Source: Methanobacterium sp.
Lineage (GTDB): Archaea; Methanobacteriota; Methanobacteria; Methanobacteriales; Methanobacteriaceae
Direction: 5' to 3'
Assembly (NCBI GenBank): GCA_003158115.1
Contig: PMGM01000068.1
Location: forward strand, 13,005-33,625
Length of the DNA: 20,621 bases
This document shows positions 1 to 8,255 of the stretch, piece after piece (the first letter of the stretch is position 1; each line of letters begins with the position of its first letter). A program made the translations under genes and the position numbers. The notes below the pieces were generated by a model. That model was not told the DNA's origin. It ran no database searches and worked only from the letters and a program-made list of their open reading frames with translations.

Positions 1-410
1 GAAACTATTTTACGCATTACCTCACGTATCATGTCGGTACTTATCATGTTACGTATTCCAAGCCTATTAGCAACTTCAAAGGCTATGGATGAAGTACCAA
101 CACCAGATGCACCACCAATCAATACAATCAGAGGTTCATCACATTTTCTAATCCTTTTCCAAAGTCCATACTTTTCTGCTATTTCAGCATCTTCTTCCCT
201 AAGCTTTTCCCTTACAATAACAATCATATCGTCCAATGTTATGACCTTTATCCCTATATCTGTGAGATGAGCTTCTATCTGTGAAGCAAATGTGTAAGCC
301 TTATCAGGATCCATATCAGCCCTGGTTAATGACCTTGATAATACCCCTTTCGAAAAGGGTTCCCTATATTTTTTTCCACCAACTTCCCCTTCAACCAATA
401 TCTTTTTCAA
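1..410 (-). CDS. 2-phosphoglycerate kinase, N-terminal part (runs off left edge)
   Basis: Makes 2,3-diphosphoglycerate from 2-phosphoglycerate and ATP, the first step towards cyclic 2,3-diphosphoglycerate, a solute of Methanobacteriales. I translated the minus strand directly. The frame is open from a TTG at 410-408 to the window edge (136 codons). The TTG is preceded by AGGTGA four bases upstream, and no ATG lies nearby. Residues 1 to about 85 resemble an ATP-cone-like N-terminal domain, with [13 protein letters not shown] near residues 16-28. A P-loop, [10 protein letters not shown], follows at residues 99-108. The family is about 300 residues, so more than half lies outside the window. The P-loop plus the N-terminal domain is characteristic of this family; the exact TTG start is inferred from the ribosome-binding site. 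Confidence 0.85.
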   Translation of the reverse strand, partial: MKKILVEGEVGGKKYREPFSKGVLSRSLTRADMDPDKAYTFASQIEAHLTDIGIKVITLDDMIVIVREKLREEDAEIAEKYGLWKRIRKCDEPLIVLIGGASGVGTSSIAFEVANRLGIRNMISTDMIREVMRKIV

Positions 411-526
411 TTTCTCACCTCAAAGAACTAAATAGGGCCAAAAATGGAACTATCTAACTATCAAACTTTAAATAATTTTAAACGTGCATTGCTTAAATCA
501 TTTTCTATAATTTTTGAATGCTAACA

Positions 527-1198
527 TTAAATTTCTATAATCTCAGGTGTAACCTTAATATTCTCTTCATCAGAATCATCAATGGTTATTAAACAGACAT
601 GTCCATCTTTTAACATTCCAGGATTAATGACTTTGGTTTTACCTATTTCATCCATTGCCATTGACTCATGGATATGTCCACAAAGATTTAAAGAAGGTTG
701 ATATTCTTCAATCACTCTTCTAATACTTTCACTTCCAACATGATCACCTGATGGAAGAATATCTGTTTTAGTTCCAATAGGAGGGGCATGTGTAACAAAA
801 AGAGTTATCTCATTGTCTTTAATACTATCCATGACCCTTTTAGCTCCATCATAGATTTCGATCTCATCAAATTCTAATGGAGTGTGGAATGGTGTTGGAT
901 TTGAACCACCAAAGCCACAAATAGCAATATTCTTTATAGTAACACTTGTTCCGTGTATATTTATTGCCCTTGAATTTTCGATATTTCCATAAAGATCAAT
1001 AGGATCACAATTTCCAGGTATTGCAAGTACAGGGGTATCAAAAGAAGATATTTCATTAAGTATCTCTTCGGCTAGTTCACTTGGCCCAAAGTTTGTAATA
1101 TCTCCCGTCAATATTATTAAATCAACTGGATTTTTATTTAGATATTCTATGATCTTAGTGTGTTTACCGTGAATGTCACTTACTGCTAGGATTTTCAT
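527..1198 (-). CDS. Calcineurin-like metallophosphoesterase (YfcE/Icc type)
   Basis: A cytoplasmic two-metal phosphoesterase of 223 residues; its substrate cannot be told from sequence. The metal-binding motifs appear in order: DIH at residues 8-10, GD at 32-33, GNCD at 62-65, THAPP near 136-140 and GHIH at 174-177. The ATG at 1198 gives the usual start MKILAVSDIHG. A TTG two codons upstream (1204) is also possible, because the GGAG ribosome-binding site sits 4 bases before the TTG and 10 before the ATG. It lies 132 bases after the DUF2096-like gene on the same strand, so it may belong to the tail of the hdr group or have its own promoter in the AT-rich gap. The fold is certain; the biological role is not. 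Confidence 0.88.
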   Translation of the reverse strand: MKILAVSDIHGKHTKIIEYLNKNPVDLIILTGDITNFGPSELAEEILNEISSFDTPVLAIPGNCDPIDLYGNIENSRAINIHGTSVTIKNIAICGFGGSNPTPFHTPLEFDEIEIYDGAKRVMDSIKDNEITLFVTHAPPIGTKTDILPSGDHVGSESIRRVIEEYQPSLNLCGHIHESMAMDEIGKTKVINPGMLKDGHVCLITIDDSDEENIKVTPEIIEI

Positions 1199-1336
1199 GG
1201 GCAATATTCTCCAAATGGTTTTTTTTTATTTGTATTGAATTGAAAATATATTCTAGATATAGTTAACTAAATAATTATTAAAAATAAATTGAATAGATCC
1301 AAGTAATTATCTTTTTTATATCATATCTGGGGGATT

Positions 1337-1873
1337 CTATTCTATCTGTTCAGTGAAAAATGATGACATTTCCTTCAAACTGTCCTGAATATTTTTCTTA
1401 TCACCATAAATAACAATAATAGTGTCAGTTTGAAACTCGATGATCACGTTGTTGTATTCAGCAATTTCCTGTACCCTTTCTTCGGATAATGGTACTTTGA
1501 ATGTGAGTCTAACCATTGAAAATCCTGGAGGTGCTCCAATTACAAATGAAGATTTTTCTTCAGGTATATCATATAATTTCTCACCACGAGATGCCTTTGT
1601 AAGCTTTTTTATCCATTGATCTTTATAATCGTCCCCTATATTTTCTGCCAGATCGATTAATTTATTTTGAGCAGCGTTCATAAAGTCATTTATCCTTTTT
1701 AATTCCTTCATCCTCTCAGGATCAGCTGGGTTAACCTTGTAGAAATTTATGGTTGTCTTAGCCATCCTAATATTTTCTGGAATTTTTGTATCTATAACAA
1801 CTTTTTTCTTTCTAAGGTCAGTTAATAATTCAACCAAGACCATCCATGTCTGTTCAACTGGTAAATCAGTCAT
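1337..1873 (-). CDS. Conserved methanogen protein of unknown function (DUF2096-like)
   Basis: A soluble 178-residue protein without signal peptide, membrane segment or cysteine. The N-terminal half is helical and charged, with a conserved-looking stretch WMVLVELLTDLRKKK near residue 10. The C-terminal part alternates strands and helices (VRLTFKVPLSEERVQEIAEY and IIVIYGDKKNIQD), suggesting a small alpha/beta domain. Its ATG overlaps the stop of the upstream 88-residue gene by 4 bases (ATGA), and GGAAGG precedes it, so the two are translationally coupled. Both lie downstream of hdrB on the same strand. I believe it matches the methanogen family DUF2096, but that is from memory. No function is assigned. 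Confidence 0.75.
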   Translation of the reverse strand: MTDLPVEQTWMVLVELLTDLRKKKVVIDTKIPENIRMAKTTINFYKVNPADPERMKELKRINDFMNAAQNKLIDLAENIGDDYKDQWIKKLTKASRGEKLYDIPEEKSSFVIGAPPGFSMVRLTFKVPLSEERVQEIAEYNNVIIEFQTDTIIVIYGDKKNIQDSLKEMSSFFTEQIE

Positions 1874-2136
1874 AAATGTCCTTCCAATATCTTTTTGGAG
1901 TTGTAATTAAGTTCAGCATCAACTATCTTTAATTCTTCTTCTATTTCTTTAATATTTTTATACGAGTCTAAAAATAGCACATGGTTACTTTCAGTACCTG
2001 CTATATTCAGTATCGCAATTTCGTCACTATCTTCAATTGTTCTTTTCTCTATTGAAGCTTTGTGCTGTGCAAATGGCCCGTATTTATCAGGTAGATCTTT
2101 AAAGCGGAATACACCGACTAGAGTTGCAACAAACAA
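1870..2136 (-). CDS. Small conserved protein downstream of hdrCB (possibly MTH1880/DUF1894-like)
   Basis: An 88-residue acidic, cysteine-free protein that starts with a TTG. GAGGTG lies five bases before that TTG, and no ATG is available nearby. It begins with a hydrophobic strand (MFVATLVGVFRF), then a charged middle and an EIEEELKIVDAE helix near the C-terminus. It overlaps the following gene by 4 bases and lies 167 bases after hdrB. Methanothermobacter MTH1880, an 88-residue protein of novel alpha/beta fold and reported calcium binding, sits beside its hdr genes. Position and size suggest this is the homologue, but I cannot align them here. Real coding is well supported by the ribosome-binding site and the coupling; function is unknown. 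Confidence 0.72.
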   Translation of the reverse strand: MFVATLVGVFRFKDLPDKYGPFAQHKASIEKRTIEDSDEIAILNIAGTESNHVLFLDSYKNIKEIEEELKIVDAELNYNSKKILEGHL

Positions 2137-2269
2137 AATAACACCTCTTCTTTTTTTTAATTCTTTATAAACAATTTAAAATTCAGATAAATCTTTGACT
2201 TTTAAATTTAAAGTTTTTTGCTATTATGTAAATAACTATTGAAAAAAATCTTTAGAATACAGATTACAT

Positions 2270-2281
2270 TAAAAAAAATAA
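2270..2281 (-). terminator. Oligo-T terminator after hdrB
   Basis: On the minus strand a run of eight T occurs about 25 bases past the hdrB stop, within other T-rich sequence. Archaeal RNA polymerase terminates at such tracts without needing a hairpin. It would separate hdrCB from the 88-residue gene. Confidence 0.45.
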
Positions 2282-2303
2282 TAAATTAAAGAAGAATAAA
2301 TAA

Positions 2304-3200
<897 letters not shown>

Positions 3201-3212
3201 TGTGATTCCTCC

Positions 3213-4037
3213 TTACTCTAACTCCCCTTTTTCCCAGTTCCAGCCTATAAGATTGTCGAATCCTGTGGCTTTCATAATTTTCTGAACTTCTTCCAGTGCT
3301 TCTGGGAACTGGTGGGTTGTTGGTGGTAGTTCTCCTAGTCCAACGCTTTTCCTGAGTGCCATTGTTTTATCGTTAATAGGAACTCCGTGTCCTGTTTTGA
3401 TAACAAATGAACCTGTAGCTTTGTGTGCTGGTGCCATGTATCCTGCCTGTGCTGCGAAGTTTCTCACAGTTTTAACGATGTCCACGATTTTAATTCCTCT
3501 TGGGCATCTTTCTTGACATTCGTAACATGTTGCGCACATCCATATGGTGTCGTCAGCAATTACTTCTTCTTTAAGTCCCATAACAGCCTTTCTTACAACT
3601 TGTCTGATCCTGTAAGGTGTTCTTCTTCCTGAAGGACATGCACCGGTACAGGTACCGCATTGGAAACATAATGCCACTGATTCTGCTCCAGCATCCATTA
3701 TTTCCTGTTTGAAATCTGGATCAATATTCTTACGGGTTATCACTTCTTCTTCTCTTCCTTCGAGTAAAGTCATTTTACCACTCCTATCTGTTTTGGATTT
3801 TGCAGGTTTTTCTTCCTTTTCAACTGTTTTTGAAGCTTGAGATTTTACTTCTTCTGTTTTTTCTTCGGCTTTAGATTTTACATCTTCGGTTTTTTCACTT
3901 GATTCTTTTGGTTGGTCTTCTTTAATTGTAGTCTCTGTAACTTTTTGTGCTGTTTCTCCCTGGGGAGTTTCTGTTTTCTCTTCTTCTTTATTCTCTTCTC
4001 CACTTAACAAATTTTTTAAGCGTTTTAAGGTTTTCAT
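3213..4037 (-). CDS. hdrC: CoB-CoM heterodisulfide reductase subunit C with long charged N-terminal extension
   Basis: The electron-transfer subunit linking HdrA to HdrB. Two ferredoxin-type [4Fe-4S] sites are intact: C124, C127, C130, C134 and C168, C171, C174, C178. The canonical part starts at M89 (MTLLEGREEEV) and is 186 residues, the usual HdrC length. Residues 1-88 are an extra Lys/Glu/Thr/Ser-rich segment without cysteine or aromatic residues, probably disordered or a single long helix. Two start sites are possible. The upstream ATG at 4037 has only a weak GGGCGTGA site. The internal ATG at 3773 has AGGAGTGG just ahead of it, a good ribosome-binding site. Both forms may be made. The long form is given because the frame is open and the leader elements lie directly upstream of it. 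Confidence 0.93.
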   Translation of the reverse strand: MKTLKRLKNLLSGEENKEEEKTETPQGETAQKVTETTIKEDQPKESSEKTEDVKSKAEEKTEEVKSQASKTVEKEEKPAKSKTDRSGKMTLLEGREEEVITRKNIDPDFKQEIMDAGAESVALCFQCGTCTGACPSGRRTPYRIRQVVRKAVMGLKEEVIADDTIWMCATCYECQERCPRGIKIVDIVKTVRNFAAQAGYMAPAHKATGSFVIKTGHGVPINDKTMALRKSVGLGELPPTTHQFPEALEEVQKIMKATGFDNLIGWNWEKGELE

Positions 4038-4051
4038 TCTGTTTCACGCCC

Positions 4052-4065
4052 TGATCATATGATCA
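4052..4065. promoter_or_regulatory. 14-bp perfect palindrome in the hdrC leader
   Basis: TGATCATATGATCA is a perfect palindrome centred about 21 bases before the upstream hdrC ATG and downstream of the predicted TATA box. A site there could be a repressor operator. It holds two GATC tetramers. Binding is not demonstrated. Confidence 0.4.
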
Positions 4066-4120
4066 TTAATCGGCTCAATGTGAAAACTTGTAATTTTCAT
4101 ATCGTAGGTATATCTAAGGA

Positions 4121-4134
4121 TATATAAACCCTTT
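4121..4134 (-). promoter_or_regulatory. Predicted hdrCB promoter (BRE plus TATA box)
   Basis: On the minus strand AAAGGG is followed by TTTATATA, matching an archaeal BRE and TATA box. The transcription start would lie near 4097, leaving a leader of roughly 60 bases before the hdrC ATG at 4037 that contains the 14-bp palindrome. Confidence 0.6.
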
Positions 4135-4149
4135 GTAAAAATTTTCAAC

Positions 4150-4168
4150 TGTAACCTTTTAGGTTACA
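4150..4168. promoter_or_regulatory. Inverted repeat upstream of the hdrCB promoter
   Basis: TGTAACCT and AGGTTACA form 8-bp perfect arms around TTT. The site lies about 16 bases upstream of the BRE of hdrCB, a position used by archaeal activators, and about 75 bases upstream of the divergent gene's TATA box. It does not match NrpR or MsvR sites as I remember them. The regulator is unknown. Confidence 0.45.
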
Positions 4169-4244
4169 CAATATTGGTTGTCTTAATAGAAAATAACATT
4201 AGAGTAATGGTTCAACAATTAGTTTATTAATAATACGATTAAAT

Positions 4245-4253
4245 ATTTATAAA
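4245..4253 (+). promoter_or_regulatory. Predicted promoter (TATA box) of the TGT-like gene
   Basis: ATTTATAAA lies about 45 bases before the ATG at 4293, so transcription would start near 4275. The leader would be short and carry the GGTGAT ribosome-binding site at 4281-4286, six bases before the ATG. Confidence 0.5.
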
Positions 4254-4292
4254 TTCAAATTTTAGGATATAATTTTACCCGGTGATCAAAAT

Positions 4293-5024
4293 ATGATGGA
4301 AATAAAAATGCATGACGGCCCAGCAAGACTAGGAAAGTACTCTGAAAGAGAAACACCAGGAATAATCCTGATAGAAAATCCTTTAAATATATTAAAGGAT
4401 GAACCAATGCCATATAATGTTCCAAAAACATTGGCATCTTGGTCGGTAAACTCTACTGTGGAAAATGCTAGGTTAAGTGGGAAAAATGGAATTGGAATTG
4501 TGCATGGGTCCAAATATTCTGATTTAAGGGTTGAATGTGCCATTAGATTAGAGGAACTGGGAAATACTGTGTTGATGATTGCAAATCCTGAAGAACTCAT
4601 GAAAAGATCAAGAGATCTTGTTGATATAATTGTTATGATACGTGAAAACATTAATCCTAATTCAGCAATTTATTATCCTTTCGCAGAGCCTTCATTTATC
4701 CCATTTTTAGCTTATATGGGAGTAGATCTATTTGACACCGTTATTGGAGAGTTTTATGCCAGTATAAACACTCTTTTAACACCTTCAACTAAATATGATC
4801 TTGGTGTGTATAAAATATTCGATTTGAGTACTGAAGAGCTCAGGGAATACAATAAAAATACCATTGAATTTATAATACGTGAAGTGCAGGAACATATTAG
4901 AAATGGAACGCTAAGAAACCTGGTCGAAGAAAGATGCTGCACATCTCCAGAGGCCATGACTGCTTTAAGGTTACTCGATAGGGATCATAAAGATTTCATA
5001 GATAAATATACTCAGCTATACTAA
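4293..5024 (+). CDS. tRNA-guanine transglycosylase-like protein (archaeosine tRNA-ribosyltransferase type 5 / ArcS N-terminal-like)
   Basis: 243 residues. The N-terminus (MHDGPARLGKY) resembles the start of ArcS/ArcTGT proteins, which modify G15 of archaeal tRNA. The middle stretch YYPFAEPSFIPFLAYMGVDL followed by FDT resembles the TGT barrel. The C-terminus, with RNGTLRNLVEERCCTSPEAM, resembles the TGT segment ahead of the zinc-site region. It is far shorter than full ArcTGT or ArcS (about 500-600 residues), lacks the CXCX2C zinc motif and has no PUA domain. It may therefore be a non-catalytic paralogue or partner subunit. It is divergent from hdrC with its own TATA box and the good GGTGAT ribosome-binding site; a second ATG follows immediately at 4296. 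Superfamily assignment is fairly sure; activity is not. Confidence 0.65.
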   Translation: MMEIKMHDGPARLGKYSERETPGIILIENPLNILKDEPMPYNVPKTLASWSVNSTVENARLSGKNGIGIVHGSKYSDLRVECAIRLEELGNTVLMIANPEELMKRSRDLVDIIVMIRENINPNSAIYYPFAEPSFIPFLAYMGVDLFDTVIGEFYASINTLLTPSTKYDLGVYKIFDLSTEELREYNKNTIEFIIREVQEHIRNGTLRNLVEERCCTSPEAMTALRLLDRDHKDFIDKYTQLY

Positions 5025-5038
5025 AATAAACAAATTTA

Positions 5039-5050
5039 ATTCTTTTTTTT
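5039..5050 (+). terminator. Oligo-T terminator after the TGT-like gene
   Basis: The plus strand reads TTCTTTTTTTT about 15 bases past the stop codon, followed by GGG. This is a typical archaeal T-tract terminator for the rightward gene in a convergent gap. Confidence 0.5.
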
Positions 5051-5167
5051 GGGATATATAATCTGATTAAATAGTTATTTTAAGTAACGGATATCCTAAC
5101 AATGGTCATCTGTATAGATGGATTTAATTTAAACTAAATGATATATTATCGTAAATCTCTTTTAAAA

Positions 5168-5217
5168 AGAATTAAAAAAAGAATAAACAAAATAATCTCA
5201 AAATTGGAGATTATTTT
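5168..5217 (-). terminator. Stem-loop plus T-tract terminator of the exporter/methyltransferase operon
   Basis: AAAATAATCTC at 5189-5199 and GAGATTATTTT at 5207-5217 form a perfect 11-bp stem with a 7-base loop, 15 bases past the methyltransferase stop at 5233. Beyond it on the minus strand come TTTGTTTATTC and a run of seven T. This has the form of an intrinsic terminator. Confidence 0.65.
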
Positions 5218-5232
5218 AAATTTAATTATTAT

Positions 5233-5811
5233 TTATGGTTTTTTTATACCATTTACAATATAATGATATTTTCCAACCAGTTGAGTGTCGCTAATATCAA
5301 ATCCATGTTCTAAAAGTATATTAGAAACATCTTCTGGAGATACTTTAACATCATATGGAGGTCCTATATTACCTTCAATTTTTCTAAATTCTACAACTGC
5401 AAAAACACCACCAGGCTTTAGAACTCTAGAGATGTTGTTCATTACCTCTTCAACTTCTCTTTCAGCAACAAATCCATGTAAAACATTTGCCATGAGTACA
5501 ACATCTATTATTTCTGCATCTAGAGGGATAATTTTTGTAATATCGGCTAATATTGCTTCCATATTACCTAAATTCCTAGTTTTAATTTCCTTTTTTACAG
5601 TTTCAATAGATTCTGGATAAACATCCAATGCATAGACACTACCCTTATCTCCAACAATACTTGAAGCTTCTAGTGAAATGTAACCATCACCACATCCAGC
5701 ATCAAGGAAACTATTTCCTAGTTTAAGTTCGGTGGCTTTCAACACCTCCCCTGCACTAAGTATGTTTTTAGATGTTTTTCCATGATGCATATGTCCATGT
5801 TTTTCTGTCAT
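5233..5811 (-). CDS. Class I SAM-dependent methyltransferase
   Basis: 192 residues with a Rossmann-fold methyltransferase core. Motif I is LDAGCGDGY at residues 36-44, the acidic SAM-ribose residue is in ALDVYP (D63), motif II/III is VVLMANVLHG, and LKPGGVFAVVEF is the post-III strand. The first 11 residues are His-rich (HGHMHHG), suggesting metal contact or simply a flexible tail. The closest general type is UbiE/ArsM-like, but no substrate can be named. It starts 36 bases after the ABC permease on the same strand and ends before a strong terminator, so it is the last gene of that operon. It might modify the exporter's cargo. Confidence 0.85.
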   Translation of the reverse strand: MTEKHGHMHHGKTSKNILSAGEVLKATELKLGNSFLDAGCGDGYISLEASSIVGDKGSVYALDVYPESIETVKKEIKTRNLGNMEAILADITKIIPLDAEIIDVVLMANVLHGFVAEREVEEVMNNISRVLKPGGVFAVVEFRKIEGNIGPPYDVKVSPEDVSNILLEHGFDISDTQLVGKYHYIVNGIKKP

Positions 5812-5847
5812 ATATTTAGCCTCTCTTATAATAAATTCGTATAAATC

Positions 5848-7089
5848 TTAACTTTCTGCCCCTAACCGCGTCTTGGAGAACAGGAATACACCAATTACGA
5901 ATAGAATTAGTGCTAGTACTGCACTTATAATAACATCAGAGGATACTACACTCCATCCAGATCCATATACCAAAACCGACCTCAATGCAGTTAATGTATG
6001 GGTCCATGGAAGAATATCGTAAATTTGGAATGAGTGACCGAAGAGATTTACGTACTCCGCAGGAAGCGGGAAGAATGAACCTGTAATGAAAGCCGTTGGC
6101 ACAACTATTAATGTTCCAAGATTTGCAGCTTGTCTATCATTTTTAGCAAATGATGCGATTATCATGGCCAATGATATTGATGCAATACCTGCTATGATCC
6201 CTATAACTATGGCGAGTAATATGGAGTAAACACTTCCCTGCCATTTCAGTCCAAGAAGTATAGCAACTACTAGAAGGATAACTACTTGTGCTCCTGCTAC
6301 TAGTGACCATGGTATTAGACCTCCAAATAGAAGGTCAAATGAACGCATTTTCGAAATTTTTAACCTTAACAATGTACCGCTTTCAACTTCTCTTGTAAGA
6401 ATAGCAGCTACAGTTGTTGCAAGTAAAAGAATTGCAAATACCATCATACCCGGGGCAAGGAAGTCAAATTCTGTAAATGAACTAGTTCCCGCAACAGATT
6501 GTACAGAGGTATTAATATATTGGACGGGTTGAGCACCTGTTATCGCTGTAACTATTCCTTGCTGGTACTGGCTTAAATATCCTACAAGTGTTCCCTGTGC
6601 TACTCCAAATCCAATATAACTTGTGTCACCACTTATTGTTATTGTTGAAGTTATTTTATTTGCTGAAGATGTCTGTCCCGTGCTTGACAGTATGGTATTA
6701 TTTATAAGAGATTGCACTGAATCTGAGAAGTTCGCTGGAATTACGAGTTCTGCATCTACAGTTCTTGTTCTTAGAAGATCTTTTGCATTACTGTCACTGG
6801 TTGTTGTGACGTTGAACAGTTTAACATCGTTGTTTTGAGGGTAGTTTTGATCTTGGAGCTCTGCTGTAAGATTGTTTCCATAGTTCACATTACTTCCAGT
6901 CGAATTTATTGTGCCCTGATCAAGATTTACAACTGCAATGTTATGGGGTGTGTTATTCTCGCCCATACCACCAAATGCAAATCCAAATATCATCATGAAA
7001 AATATGGGGAATAATAAGATAAAAAATAGGCCTCTTCTATCTCTAACAAGTTCTTTAAAATCTTTTACTGCTATACTTATAAATTTCAT
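5848..7089 (-). CDS. ABC-2 type exporter permease
   Basis: 413-residue membrane subunit of an ABC exporter. One membrane segment lies near residues 20-40, followed by a large extracytoplasmic region (about 45-210) rich in Asn, Ser and Thr, and then about five membrane segments in the C-terminal half. This matches the YhgE/DrrB-like ABC-2 layout (ABC2_membrane_3). The motif LTREVESGTLLRLKISKM after the second membrane segment is typical of the coupling region. The gene begins one base after the ATPase stop, with GAGGG ahead of the ATG, so the two are co-translated. The substrate is unknown; drug, lipid or polysaccharide export are all possible. Confidence 0.9.
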   Translation of the reverse strand: MKFISIAVKDFKELVRDRRGLFFILLFPIFFMMIFGFAFGGMGENNTPHNIAVVNLDQGTINSTGSNVNYGNNLTAELQDQNYPQNNDVKLFNVTTTSDSNAKDLLRTRTVDAELVIPANFSDSVQSLINNTILSSTGQTSSANKITSTITISGDTSYIGFGVAQGTLVGYLSQYQQGIVTAITGAQPVQYINTSVQSVAGTSSFTEFDFLAPGMMVFAILLLATTVAAILTREVESGTLLRLKISKMRSFDLLFGGLIPWSLVAGAQVVILLVVAILLGLKWQGSVYSILLAIVIGIIAGIASISLAMIIASFAKNDRQAANLGTLIVVPTAFITGSFFPLPAEYVNLFGHSFQIYDILPWTHTLTALRSVLVYGSGWSVVSSDVIISAVLALILFVIGVFLFSKTRLGAES

Positions 7090-7090
7090 T

Positions 7091-8029
7091 TTATTCCCTC
7101 AATCCTGTACCTGTAAGATCAATAAACACATCTTCAAGTGTATTTTGGCGTACAGAGATGTCTGCTACTTGAACATCTAATCTTTCTACTGTTTGCATCA
7201 TCATAGGCAATTTTGCAACTGCATTAAGAGCTCTGATGTTAATTCTTCCATTTATTTCGACAACAGAGATAACATCTTTCTCTTTAGCCAATTCGTTAAT
7301 AAGATCTTGATTTCTGGAAGTGTCTGATATTTTCATATCAACTACATCTCCCTCTCCAATCTCTTTTTTAAGATTTTCAGGAGTGTCTAATCTAATGAGT
7401 TTACCATGATCTACTATTGCGATTCTGTCACTTAGCTGGTCAGCTTCATCCATTATATGGGTTGTTAAGATTACTGTCTTTCCTTCTTTATCACGCATAG
7501 CACGGATATAATTCCATAAAACACGACGTGACTGGGGATCAAGACCTTCAGAGGGTTCGTCAAGCACCACTACTTCTGGTTCATGAACCACAGCAAGAGC
7601 AAGATTTAGACGTCTCTTCATACCTCCTGACAGTTTTGAAACTATTGTGTCGGCTTTTTCAACTAAAAATAGATCGTTCAATAATTTTTTAACCCTTGGA
7701 TCCCGAACTTTTTTAGGTACTTCGTACATGTCAGCCATAAGATCCAGACTTTCTTTACATGTTAAATATTCCCAGAGCATAAGTTCTTGGGGACACATTC
7801 CTATTGTACCCTTCTCAACTTTCTGTACATCTGTACCATTAATATATACTGTACCACTTGTTGGTCTTAACAGTCCCACCATCATCTTGATTGATGTGGT
7901 TTTACCCGCACCGTTGGGTCCGAGAAATCCGAAAACTTCTCCCTTTTTTATTCCAATGCTAAGACCATCAACAGCCATTAAATCACCATATTTTTTTGTG
8001 AGATCTTTAGCTTCTATCATGAAATCCAT
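7091..8029 (-). CDS. ABC transporter ATP-binding protein (DrrA-like)
   Basis: 312-residue ATPase subunit partnering the adjacent permease. All nucleotide-binding motifs are present: Walker A GPNGAGKT at residues 37-44, Q-loop Q81, signature LSGGM at 133-137, Walker B VVVLDEP at 153-159 and the switch His in TTH at 189-191. A C-terminal extension of about 90 residues, ending in NTLEDVFIDLTG, is the DrrA/CcmA-like tail. The ATG at 8029 is preceded by GGGGTTGAT; an in-frame ATG three codons later is less well placed. This is the first gene of a three-gene minus-strand operon (ATPase, permease, methyltransferase), transcribed away from the unknown gene at 8256. Confidence 0.94.
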   Translation of the reverse strand: MDFMIEAKDLTKKYGDLMAVDGLSIGIKKGEVFGFLGPNGAGKTTSIKMMVGLLRPTSGTVYINGTDVQKVEKGTIGMCPQELMLWEYLTCKESLDLMADMYEVPKKVRDPRVKKLLNDLFLVEKADTIVSKLSGGMKRRLNLALAVVHEPEVVVLDEPSEGLDPQSRRVLWNYIRAMRDKEGKTVILTTHIMDEADQLSDRIAIVDHGKLIRLDTPENLKKEIGEGDVVDMKISDTSRNQDLINELAKEKDVISVVEINGRINIRALNAVAKLPMMMQTVERLDVQVADISVRQNTLEDVFIDLTGTGLRE

Positions 8030-8255
8030 TATTAAATCAACCCCTAATGAAATGAGTATTCAGTTTCCTATCAATTAATAACTTAACCATTTGTTTTTTA
8101 GTCTGTTAATATGAATAATTTTTTTATCTAATGATTTTATGTTACATTTCTTTTATAAATAAATTTATGAATTTAGAACATATTTATTAAAAACTCAAGT
8201 TATTTGGGTTGTGAATAATATATTAAATATAATTAATCGGGAAAGGTGATTGTGT

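Noticed and set aside
31..270. Plus-strand open frame at the left edge (79 codons)
   Set aside because: It is the antisense of the 2-phosphoglycerate kinase reading frame, which has a P-loop, family motifs and a ribosome-binding site; the plus-strand product has no recognisable features.
4286..4651. Minus-strand open frames opposite the TGT-like gene
   Set aside because: They lie antisense within a well-supported gene and have no ribosome-binding site or recognisable motif.
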